A stretch of 6,594 nt of DNA from an uncultured Actinomycetes bacterium (GTDB lineage: Bacteria > Actinomycetota > Actinomycetes > Nanopelagicales > Nanopelagicaceae): assembly GCA_903921405.1 (NCBI GenBank), contig CAIXPV010000150.1, forward strand, positions 1 to 6,594, in the 5' to 3' direction. Positions 1 to 5,771 of the stretch are shown one piece after another. The notes under the pieces were generated by a model. That model had not been told where the DNA came from. It saw only the letters and a list, made by a program, of their open reading frames with translations, and made no database searches. The stretch's first letter is position 1, and every line of letters starts with the position of its first letter. The position numbers were made by a program, and so were the translations under genes.

Positions 1-225
1 GAGGCATACTTTGCCGATACTCAAATGATTGCCGCCAATAGTGCAGTCGGTCGAATCTCGGCTGACCTCATAGCACCATATCCACCTGGGGTTGCAGTCG
101 TGGCACCCGGTGAGATTTTGACTCAACAAATCGTTGACGGTTTAGCCACTACCAAGGCGGCCGGAGTTCGTATTGCCTATGCCACAGACCCAACACTTGC
201 AACGTATCGCGTAGTTCAAGGCTAA
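1..225 (+). CDS. Orn/Lys/Arg-family PLP decarboxylase, C-terminal end (partial)
   Basis: The reading frame is open from the left edge to the TAA at 223-225 and gives about 74 residues. The visible part matches the small C-terminal domain of the aspartate-aminotransferase-fold Orn/Lys/Arg decarboxylases: an EAYFA stretch at the start, then AVGRISADLIAPYPPG and VVAPGE. In this family that segment packs near the PLP site of the partner subunit. The enzymes remove CO2 from a basic amino acid to make agmatine, cadaverine or putrescine in the cytoplasm. The PLP lysine and substrate-specificity residues lie outside the window, so the substrate cannot be told. The ATG at 25 is internal, because the conserved domain begins before it. 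The stop is only 2 bases from the next start, so the gene is probably in one operon with the TauE/SafE gene. The family call is fairly sure; the substrate is unknown. Confidence 0.85.
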   Translation, partial: EAYFADTQMIAANSAVGRISADLIAPYPPGVAVVAPGEILTQQIVDGLATTKAAGVRIAYATDPTLATYRVVQG

Positions 226-227
226 GC

Positions 228-971
228 GTGTTTGAGCTTCATAATTGTGTCATCGCATTACTTCTTTTTTGTGGCGCAGTCCTTTATACGTCCGTAGGCC
301 ACGCAGGGGCATCTGCCTACATCGCGATTATGACGCTCTTTGATCTACCTGCAATTGTTATAAAACCAACGGCGCTCACACTCAACATCGCCGTGTCATC
401 GTTTTCAAGTTGGCGATATATCAATCGAGGTTTTTTTAACAGAAAACTCTTACTCCTTTTAAGCATTGGCGCAGTACCAGCAGCATTTGTTGGGGGTCAC
501 ATTCACTTAGCCGACACGATCTATAAACCCATTCTTGGAGTGCTATTGCTGCTTTCAGGTGTGCGATTCATTGTGCAATCTCAACAAAGTGATAAAAACC
601 CTCAGAAGGTTATTCCCGCTCTCGCAGTGTTAATCGGACTCTGCATTGGCTTGCTCTCAGGAATTACAGGTACAGGGGGCGGGATTTTTCTCTCCCCACT
701 AATCATTTGGTTGGGTTGGACAAATGTGCGCCAAGCCAGCGGAACTGTTGCAGCCTTTATCTTTCTTAACTCAGTTGCCGGTCTTTTAGGTAATTTTGCC
801 TCAACTAAATCTCTGCCAACCGTATTGCCTCTATTTTTGGTAGCGGTACTGGCTGGCGCTTTGATTGGAACGCGTTTTGGGACAACTCGATTTTCACATA
901 GTGGAATCAAACGCGCATTAGGAGCGGTCCTTATCGTTGCAGGAATAAAGTTTTTATTGGTACTAGCATAG
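228..971 (+). CDS. TauE/SafE-family membrane permease (putative anion/sulfite exporter)
   Basis: This 247-residue, strongly hydrophobic protein has about 7-8 predicted membrane segments and the two-repeat layout of TauE/SafE (DUF81) proteins. The first repeat carries VGHAGAS at residues 23-29. The second carries SGITGTGGGIFLSP at about 144-157, the characteristic glycine-rich motif. Length is typical of the family. Members are usually annotated as sulfite, sulfoacetate or organosulfur exporters, but most are uncharacterised. The GTG at 228 follows the decarboxylase stop by 2 bases, with a weak AAGG at 218-221 six bases upstream, so translational coupling is likely. No later in-frame start keeps the first helix and the VGHAG motif. 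It lies between a decarboxylase and an aldehyde dehydrogenase, which suggests it exports a product or counter-ion of that pathway. This is inference; the substrate cannot be read from sequence. Confidence 0.88.
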   Translation: MFELHNCVIALLLFCGAVLYTSVGHAGASAYIAIMTLFDLPAIVIKPTALTLNIAVSSFSSWRYINRGFFNRKLLLLLSIGAVPAAFVGGHIHLADTIYKPILGVLLLLSGVRFIVQSQQSDKNPQKVIPALAVLIGLCIGLLSGITGTGGGIFLSPLIIWLGWTNVRQASGTVAAFIFLNSVAGLLGNFASTKSLPTVLPLFLVAVLAGALIGTRFGTTRFSHSGIKRALGAVLIVAGIKFLLVLA

Positions 972-975
972 GCGC

Positions 976-2460
976 ATGGCCCAACAGGATATGTGGCAGG
1001 AAAAAGCAGGTTCTTTTCAATTAGATGCAAAGATTTTTATCGATGGAAAATACTGTGATGCTGCATCTGGTAAAACTTTCGACAACATTGCTCCGGGGCA
1101 AAATCGAACTATAGGTCAGATTGCATCGGGAGATACCGAAGATATAAATAGGGCTGTTGCCTCAGCCAAGCGTGTATTTGACGCTGGAATCTGGCGAGAT
1201 ATGAATCCCCGCGATAAGAAAATTATTATGCTGCGCTGGGCGCAACTGCTTGGTGAACACCGTGAAGAGTTAGCTTTCCTTGAGGCGATAGATACTGGAC
1301 GTCCTATTAGTGATGCGCTGTCCGTTGACGCGCCAAATTCAACACGCGTGATTCAGTGGTATGCCGAAACAATTGATAAAACCTATGACGAGATTGCACC
1401 AGCACCACGTAACGCACTTGCGATGATCACGCGTGAACCACTGGGAGTTATTGGCGCCGTTGTTCCATGGAACTACCCCATGATGATTACTAGTTGGAAG
1501 CTTGGTCCGGCGATTGCCATGGGAAATAGCATCGTCGTTAAACCTGCCGAAAACTCTTCATTGAGTGCACTTAAAATGGCCGAGCTTGCCAGCGCCGCAG
1601 GATTACCTGATGGAGTCTTTAACGTTGTTCCCGGTTTAGGCGCCCAGGCAGGTCAAGCTCTTGCTCGACATATGGATGTAGCCAAGATCGCATTTACCGG
1701 CAGTGGTCCAACCGGACGCAAGATGATGCAGTACGCCTCAGAATCAAATATGAAGCAGGTTTCACTTGAGCTTGGCGGTAAAAGTCCGCAAGTTGTTCTC
1801 AAAGATTGTGTTGATTTAGCAGCTGCTGCATCGACAATTGGTTGGGCGATTTATTACAACGCAGGTCAAACGTGTAACGCTGGTTCTCGAATCATTGTTG
1901 AAAAAGAGATCAAAGAAGAGCTCTTCAGTCACCTTCACACATTCTTAGAGAGTTTCATTGTTGGTGATCAGTTTAATCCCGCAACTCAGATGGCAGGCTT
2001 GGTATCACATGTTCAGCGCGATCGCGTTAATTCATATTTAGATCTGATTGGAGCCGATGGCGAGAAGATTGTTTTTGGCGGAGAAAAAACTAAAGGTGAT
2101 GACTTGTTAATAATGCCTACGTTAGTTGATAACGTAAAACCAGATTCACGCTTAGCCCAAGAAGAGATATTCGGACCAGTTCTGGTGGCAATAGATGCCA
2201 ACAATGCAGATGAAGCTCTGCAGTTAGCTAACGGTACGCACTATGGTCTTGCTGCTTCAGTCTGGACTAGTGATATCGCAAAAGCACATAAGTTTGCCCG
2301 CAAGCTTCGTGCTGGAACAGTCTGGGTAAATACCTTTGACATGTTAGATGTCATCACACCATTTGGAGGCTTTGGTGCATCGGGCAGCGGTCGCGATAAA
2401 TCACTACACGCCTTGGATGCCTATAGCGCCTTAAAAACCACGTGGATTGATCTTAATTAA
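976..2460 (+). CDS. NAD(P)-dependent aldehyde dehydrogenase, PuuC-like (aminoaldehyde type)
   Basis: This full-length 494-residue ALDH oxidises an aldehyde to the acid in the cytoplasm. Catalytic features are intact: VVPWN with Asn166, cofactor Lys189 in VVKPAE, FTGS at 240-243, general base Glu265 in LELGGKS, nucleophile Cys300 in GQTCNAGSR, and Glu397 in EEIFGPV. The C-terminal PFGGFGASGSGRDKSLHAL, with LKTTWIDL at the very end, resembles E. coli PuuC (gamma-glutamyl-aminobutyraldehyde dehydrogenase, about 495 residues), as does IQWYAETIDK at 126-135. This comparison is from memory, not alignment. The family also includes betaine-aldehyde and other omega-aminoaldehyde enzymes, so the substrate is probably an amino- or acylamino-aldehyde. 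The ATG lies 4 bases after the TauE/SafE stop with no clear Shine-Dalgarno, so it may rely on coupling. An in-frame ATG at 991 is possible but less well placed. The alcohol dehydrogenase follows after 32 bases. Confidence 0.93.
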   Translation: MAQQDMWQEKAGSFQLDAKIFIDGKYCDAASGKTFDNIAPGQNRTIGQIASGDTEDINRAVASAKRVFDAGIWRDMNPRDKKIIMLRWAQLLGEHREELAFLEAIDTGRPISDALSVDAPNSTRVIQWYAETIDKTYDEIAPAPRNALAMITREPLGVIGAVVPWNYPMMITSWKLGPAIAMGNSIVVKPAENSSLSALKMAELASAAGLPDGVFNVVPGLGAQAGQALARHMDVAKIAFTGSGPTGRKMMQYASESNMKQVSLELGGKSPQVVLKDCVDLAAAASTIGWAIYYNAGQTCNAGSRIIVEKEIKEELFSHLHTFLESFIVGDQFNPATQMAGLVSHVQRDRVNSYLDLIGADGEKIVFGGEKTKGDDLLIMPTLVDNVKPDSRLAQEEIFGPVLVAIDANNADEALQLANGTHYGLAASVWTSDIAKAHKFARKLRAGTVWVNTFDMLDVITPFGGFGASGSGRDKSLHALDAYSALKTTWIDLN

Positions 2461-2475
2461 CCATCACTACTAAGC

Positions 2476-2483
2476 AGGAGGAG
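2476..2483 (+). promoter_or_regulatory. Ribosome binding site of the alcohol dehydrogenase gene
   Basis: AGGAGGAG is a strong Shine-Dalgarno that decides the start. The GTG at 2493 is 9 bases after its end, while the in-frame ATG at 2499 is 15 bases away. The ATG would give the usual family N-terminus MKAAV, but the spacing favours GTG, which only adds Met-Lys. Confidence 0.7.
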
Positions 2484-2492
2484 TACCCGAAC

Positions 2493-3593
2493 GTGAAGAT
2501 GAAAGCGGCAGTATTAGATGGCATCGGTGCACAGTTTGAAGTTCGCGAAGTTGATTTAGATAAACCAAAATCTGGAGAACTGCTTGTAAAGGTCGCGGCA
2601 AGTGGACTCTGTGCAAGTGATCTCAATGCCGTCGATGGCAAGCGCAAACTGGTTCCATTTCCTGCAGTGATCGGTCATGAAGCATCGGGAGTTGTCGTCG
2701 AAGTTGGTCCTGACACTATTGGTTTTGCAACAGGTGATCACGTGATCATGTCTATTGTTCCAAACTGTGGCACATGTGATTACTGCGCATCCGGGCGCCC
2801 TAACTACTGCTCGACTGCTGGAAATGCCATGTCAGTCGGAGGATTATTTGATGGCACCAGCCGTTTGAGTCAGAACGGTGAAAAATTAAACCATTTCTTA
2901 ACCGTTGCCTCATTTGCTGAATATGTTGTCGTGCCGGCATCCGGTGCAGTGGTAATCCCCAAAGAGATGCCACTTGATCGCGCAGCACTTATTAGTTGCG
3001 CAGTTCTTACTGGCTATGGCGCAGTGATGAACACTGCCAAAGTAAAAGCCGGTTCACGTGTAGCTGTCTTTGGGTGTGGCGGGGTTGGATTAAATATTGT
3101 TCAAGGTGCTCGCATGGCTGGGGCAACAACGATCATTGCAGTAGATGTCACTGAGGAAAAGTTAGAGCTGGCTAGAAAAGTGGGTGCTACCCACACGATT
3201 AATGCTGCAACAAGTGATCCTGTTGCCGAAGTTAAGAAAATCTGTGGCGGAGTCGACTATGCCTTTGAAGCTTTAGGGCGCGAATCGACAATCCAGCAGG
3301 CATGGGCCACGGTCGATGTCGATGGAGGGTTAATTTTGGTGGGGCTGCTCAAAAATGGCGCCACTGTGAGCTTAGAGGCCGGACCATTTGTCAACGAGCA
3401 GTACATAAAGGGTTGTTACTTTGGCTCGGCTAACCTACAAGAGGATGTACCAAAGTTAGTCAAAAGTTATCTAAACGGACATCTTTTCCTAGACGAACTC
3501 ATCTCCGAACGGATAGGTTTAGAGGGTCTTAATCTTGCCTTCGATCGTTTGAGAGCTGGAGAAGGAGCGCGAAACGTCTTGGTCTTTGACTAA
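2493..3593 (+). CDS. Zinc-dependent medium-chain alcohol dehydrogenase, class III-like
   Basis: This 366-residue cytoplasmic MDR oxidoreductase interconverts an alcohol and an aldehyde or ketone. Catalytic zinc ligands are Cys40 in GLCASD, His62-Glu63 in GHEASG, and Cys169 in ISCAVLTGYGAV. Structural zinc ligands are Cys92, Cys95, Cys98 and Cys106, the normal four-cysteine lobe. The nucleotide fold has GCGGVG at 194-199, and Asp218 at the end of the second strand suggests NAD rather than NADP. GLFDGTSRLS, SFAEYVVVP and GARMAGA resemble class III ADHs (S-hydroxymethyl-glutathione or mycothiol type and relatives common in actinobacteria). The true substrate is not evident. A strong AGGAGGAG precedes the GTG start. 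Placed after a PuuC-like ALDH, it could make the aldehyde that the ALDH oxidises, or remove excess aldehyde by reduction. The family call is secure; the pathway role is inference. Confidence 0.92.
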   Translation: MKMKAAVLDGIGAQFEVREVDLDKPKSGELLVKVAASGLCASDLNAVDGKRKLVPFPAVIGHEASGVVVEVGPDTIGFATGDHVIMSIVPNCGTCDYCASGRPNYCSTAGNAMSVGGLFDGTSRLSQNGEKLNHFLTVASFAEYVVVPASGAVVIPKEMPLDRAALISCAVLTGYGAVMNTAKVKAGSRVAVFGCGGVGLNIVQGARMAGATTIIAVDVTEEKLELARKVGATHTINAATSDPVAEVKKICGGVDYAFEALGRESTIQQAWATVDVDGGLILVGLLKNGATVSLEAGPFVNEQYIKGCYFGSANLQEDVPKLVKSYLNGHLFLDELISERIGLEGLNLAFDRLRAGEGARNVLVFD

Positions 3594-3623
3594 AGATTGC
3601 CCCGCGTAAGTACAAAATTCCAG

Positions 3624-3657
3624 ATCGTTTGCAATCAACACGTGTATTGCAAACGAT
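3624..3657. promoter_or_regulatory. Perfect 12-bp inverted repeat, candidate operator or mRNA hairpin
   Basis: The arms ATCGTTTGCAAT (3624-3635) and ATTGCAAACGAT (3646-3657) are exact reverse complements separated by 10 bases. Arm centres are 22 bases apart, about two helical turns, as expected for a dimeric regulator on one face of DNA. The half-site TTGCAAACG resembles LacI-family half operators, but no such regulator is in the window. The spacer contains ACACGTGT, itself palindromic. No T-run follows, so an intrinsic terminator is unlikely. An RNA hairpin stabilising the downstream mRNA remains possible. Confidence 0.6.
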
Positions 3658-3693
3658 AAGGATGTATGAGGAAAACACATACCACTTACACAT

Positions 3694-3699
3694 AGGAGG
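3694..3699 (+). promoter_or_regulatory. Strong ribosome binding site of the binding-protein gene
   Basis: AGGAGG is a full consensus Shine-Dalgarno, six bases before the GTG at 3706. It fixes that start, which places a good signal peptide immediately at the N-terminus. It is stronger than the site of the permease that follows. Confidence 0.85.
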
Positions 3700-3705
3700 A
3701 AATCA

Positions 3706-4836
3706 GTGAAGTTTTCAAAACTCACTACGGGATCAGTAGTTGCAGCAGTTGCTGTAGCACTAGCGATTCCAGCAGTTGGCATTACACCAGCATCTGCAAA
3801 GGTTAACTACGCAACTATTACTAGCGCCTCTGCAGGTGGCGGAACGACTGCGCTTGCAGCCGCTTGCAAGAAAGAGGGACAACTCAACGTCATCGCGCTG
3901 CCACATTACTGGGCAAACTACGGCGACATGATTACAGGATTTGCTAAGGCTTACGGCGTCAAGATTGATGAAGCTAACCCAGAAGGTTCTTCACAAGAAG
4001 AGATCGATGCCGCAGTTACAAATAAGGGTACAACTCGCTCACCTGACGTATTCGACATCGGTCTAGCCGTTGCCGTTAAGTACTTAGGCACAAAGACCTT
4101 TGCTCCATACAAAGTTAAGACTTGGTCTTACCTACAAGGAGCAGCAGCTGTCTCTGCTACTGGTGAAGTAACACCTAACTACACAGGAACAATGACAATC
4201 GGATATTCCGGAGCTCTTGGAACAATTACAAAGCTCGATGACCTATTAGATCCTAAGTTCAAGGGCAAGATTGCTCTTAACGGTGATCCACTAGGTTCAT
4301 CAGCTGCCATGAACGGTATCTTCATGGTCAATAAGGCTCTTGGTGGAACTTTTGATGATGTCACTAAAGGCGTTGCTTTCTTCGCTAAGTTGAAGGCTGC
4401 CGGTAACTTCATCAACGTCAACCCAACAGAGGCAACAATCGCATCTGGCCAAACCCCAGTTGTTATTGATAATGGTTATATCCAAGCCAACGTTGTAAAG
4501 CAGATGGCTGCTGCAGGCAAGGTATGGAAGATGTTCACACCTGCCTCAGTGGGATCCACATACAACAGCGCAGTATCAGCATGGGCACCACACCCAGCGT
4601 GTGCTCGTCTATGGATGGAATACACACTTGGCGAGACAGGTGCAACAGTATTTGCAACTGGCGGAGCAACACCAACACTATGGGTATGGCTAGTTAAGAC
4701 TGGCCGCGCATCAGCAGACGGTATTGCATCAATTGGCAAGAGCAAGGTAGTAGCAGAGGCTGCAACTGCAGCACAGACTGCAGCTGCTCGCGCTTACCTC
4801 AAGACAGCATGGCCAGCAGCTGTTGGAACAAACTAA
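3706..4836 (+). CDS. ABC transporter extracellular solute-binding protein (polyamine/iron-type)
   Basis: This 376-residue exported protein should capture the ligand outside the membrane and deliver it to the two permeases that follow. The N-terminus is a Sec-type signal: Lys2 and Lys5, a hydrophobic core at about 10-26, and an ASA cleavage site after Ala31. There is no lipobox cysteine. The mature part starts with a CKKEGQLNVIALP segment typical of the PotD/AfuA-like binding-protein group, followed by SPDVFDIG at 112-119, LLDPKFKGKIAL at 180-191 and NGYIQANVV at 256-264. The only cysteines, Cys54 and Cys299, could form a disulfide. Ligand residues cannot be assigned; a polyamine or other cationic amine is suggested by the permease type and by the upstream PuuC-like enzyme. 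Lysine is 23 AAG to 4 AAA, unlike the aldehyde dehydrogenase (10 to 17), which fits high expression. Family sure, ligand unsure. Confidence 0.9.
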   Translation: MKFSKLTTGSVVAAVAVALAIPAVGITPASAKVNYATITSASAGGGTTALAAACKKEGQLNVIALPHYWANYGDMITGFAKAYGVKIDEANPEGSSQEEIDAAVTNKGTTRSPDVFDIGLAVAVKYLGTKTFAPYKVKTWSYLQGAAAVSATGEVTPNYTGTMTIGYSGALGTITKLDDLLDPKFKGKIALNGDPLGSSAAMNGIFMVNKALGGTFDDVTKGVAFFAKLKAAGNFINVNPTEATIASGQTPVVIDNGYIQANVVKQMAAAGKVWKMFTPASVGSTYNSAVSAWAPHPACARLWMEYTLGETGATVFATGGATPTLWVWLVKTGRASADGIASIGKSKVVAEAATAAQTAAARAYLKTAWPAAVGTN

Positions 4837-4841
4837 TCACT

Positions 4842-4845
4842 AAGG
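4842..4845 (+). promoter_or_regulatory. Short ribosome binding site of permease 1
   Basis: AAGG lies eight bases before the TTG at 4854 and is the only purine-rich site in the 17-base gap. It supports TTG as the start. The next in-frame ATG, GTG or TTG codon is at residue 34, inside the first membrane helix, so it would destroy the protein. The site's last base is part of the palindrome that also covers the start codon. Confidence 0.65.
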
Positions 4846-4858
4846 TCAATTAATTGAC
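4845..4858. repeat. 14-base perfect palindrome over the permease 1 start codon
   Basis: GTCAATTAATTGAC reads the same on both strands and contains the last base of the Shine-Dalgarno and the whole TTG start (4854-4856). As RNA it could form a weak five-pair stem with a UUAA loop. As DNA it could be a protein-binding site. Its position at the initiation site makes a translational effect plausible but unproven. Confidence 0.55.
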
Positions 4859-5771
4859 TCAGCTTCAATACAAGGGAACCGGTTCTGCCAATGGCAGGAC
4901 CGGTTCTCGGTATTGGCGCAGTAAGAGCGCCTACTTAGGAGTTCTTCCCTTTTTGATTTTCAGTGGACTTTTTCTTTTATATCCAACCTGGAACGTTGTC
5001 TCTGGGGCATTTAAAGATAACTACGGAAAATTCAGCACGACAGTTCTAAAAGAGGTTTTTAACTCCCCTGTTGCACGCCATGCTTTTGCTAACTCACTTG
5101 AGATTTCGGCAAAGACTGCGATAGTCGGTGCAATCCTTGGAGGCTTATTCGCGTGGGCAATAGTTACCGGAAAACCAGGCGGAGTTTTTTATAAGATCTC
5201 AGTTGCCCTCAGCAGTGTTCTGGCCCAGTTCGGCGGTGTTATGTTGACCTTTGCTTTCTTGGCAACATTTGGTTTTAACGGATTAGTTTCAACTCTTGCA
5301 GTTAAATACATGCCTCATACTTTTCTCGCGGATTCTACGTGGCTCTATGGCAAGACCGGCTTGAGCGTTCTCTATACATTCTTCCAAATCCCTTTAATGG
5401 TTCTAGTCTTCTTGCCAACGCTAGAGAATCTGAAGCCTCAGTGGCGGGAAGCATCAGATGCTTTGGGTGGAAAAGCCTACGAATACTGGCTACGCATTGG
5501 AATTCCGATTTTAACGCCCTCTTTTGCCGGAGCTGCATTATTGCTTTTTGTTAACTCTTTTTCAGCCTATGCAACAGCAAATACCCTGATTAACTTATCG
5601 GACTTCTTAACACCTCTTGAAATTGCAACTGCCCTAACAAGTGAGACCGGTGGATCAAACCCTGCCGAAGCTAAGTCTCTATCGCTGTATATGGTTATTG
5701 TCGTCATCATCGTTATGGGTCTGTATGCACTACTTCGTCGCAAAGTAAGTAAATGGGAGCAAAAGCGATGA
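4854..5771 (+). CDS. ABC transporter permease 1 (PotB-like, MetI fold)
   Basis: This 305-residue inner-membrane subunit has a cytoplasmic tail of about 25 residues and six likely membrane helices (roughly 28-48, 79-103, 117-139, 165-190, 217-240, 277-295). The EAA loop that docks onto the ATPase is clear: REASDALGGKAYEYW at 198-212, followed by LRIGIPIL. This fits the first permease of polyamine/iron/sulfate-type importers. The start is TTG with a modest AAGG; no downstream start keeps helix 1 whole. It follows the binding-protein gene by 17 bases. The first 19 codons are unusual: they encode a Gly/Ser/Thr-rich tail and contain a long near-perfect hairpin at 4874-4908. Its stop overlaps the ATG of permease 2 as ATGA, which implies coupled synthesis of the two partners. 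It ends with a basic tail, LRRKVSKWEQKR. Confidence 0.9.
   Translation: MTQLQYKGTGSANGRTGSRYWRSKSAYLGVLPFLIFSGLFLLYPTWNVVSGAFKDNYGKFSTTVLKEVFNSPVARHAFANSLEISAKTAIVGAILGGLFAWAIVTGKPGGVFYKISVALSSVLAQFGGVMLTFAFLATFGFNGLVSTLAVKYMPHTFLADSTWLYGKTGLSVLYTFFQIPLMVLVFLPTLENLKPQWREASDALGGKAYEYWLRIGIPILTPSFAGAALLLFVNSFSAYATANTLINLSDFLTPLEIATALTSETGGSNPAEAKSLSLYMVIVVIIVMGLYALLRRKVSKWEQKR
4874..4908 (+). promoter_or_regulatory. 16-bp stem hairpin inside the first codons of permease 1
   Basis: Left arm GGGAACCGGTTCTGCC (4874-4889) and right arm GGCAGGACCGGTTCTC (4893-4908) pair along all 16 positions in RNA, with two G-U pairs and a 3-base loop. It begins 37 bases after the binding-protein stop codon and 17 bases after the permease start codon. 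No T-run follows, so it is not a classical intrinsic terminator. A processing or stability structure protecting the 3' end of the binding-protein mRNA, or a brake on permease expression, fits better. The role is inferred; the structure is read directly. Confidence 0.65.
5755..5759 (+). promoter_or_regulatory. Ribosome binding site of permease 2
   Basis: GGGAG lies eight bases before the ATG at 5768, inside the end of permease 1. It favours the ATG at 5768 over the upstream in-frame ATG at 5753, which overlaps this site. Confidence 0.6.

Larger units (their letters stand above)
3594..3705 (+). other. Intergenic leader between the dehydrogenase block and the transporter operon
   Basis: This 112-base gap is the only sizeable non-coding stretch in the window. 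It holds a perfect inverted repeat at 3624-3657 and a canonical Shine-Dalgarno at 3694-3699. I see no clear -35/-10 pair; TTGCAA within the repeat arms is the best -35-like string but lacks a good -10 at proper spacing. There is no T-tract terminator after the alcohol dehydrogenase, so readthrough from the upstream block is possible. Confidence 0.6.

Noticed and set aside
602..1030. 142-codon open frame on the minus strand
   Set aside because: It lies wholly opposite the TauE/SafE gene and the ALDH start, has no recognisable motif, and the plus-strand frames carry clear family motifs.
2017..2026. CGCGATCGCG palindrome inside the aldehyde dehydrogenase gene
   Set aside because: Single copy in coding sequence, readable as ordinary Arg codons; nothing suggests a site with a function.
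3624..3670. Intergenic inverted repeat as a rho-independent terminator of the dehydrogenase block
   Set aside because: The stem is not GC-rich and is followed by a purine-rich stretch, not a T-run, on either strand.
3629..3677. TTGCAA in the repeat arms as -35 box of a promoter
   Set aside because: No acceptable -10 hexamer lies 16-19 bases downstream of either copy, so I do not call a promoter.
4476..4745. 89-codon minus-strand open frame under the binding protein
   Set aside because: No ribosome site or family motif; probably a by-product of the biased codon use of the binding-protein gene.
4813..4826. Near-palindrome CCAGCAGCTGTTGG at the end of the binding-protein gene
   Set aside because: Short, within Ala-rich coding sequence, and only a five-pair stem with one G-U; too weak to call beside the nearby stronger structures.
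5753..5767. Earlier ATG at 5753 as start of permease 2
   Set aside because: It overlaps the GGGAG that serves 5768, adds only MGAKA, and loses the typical ATGA overlap with permease 1.
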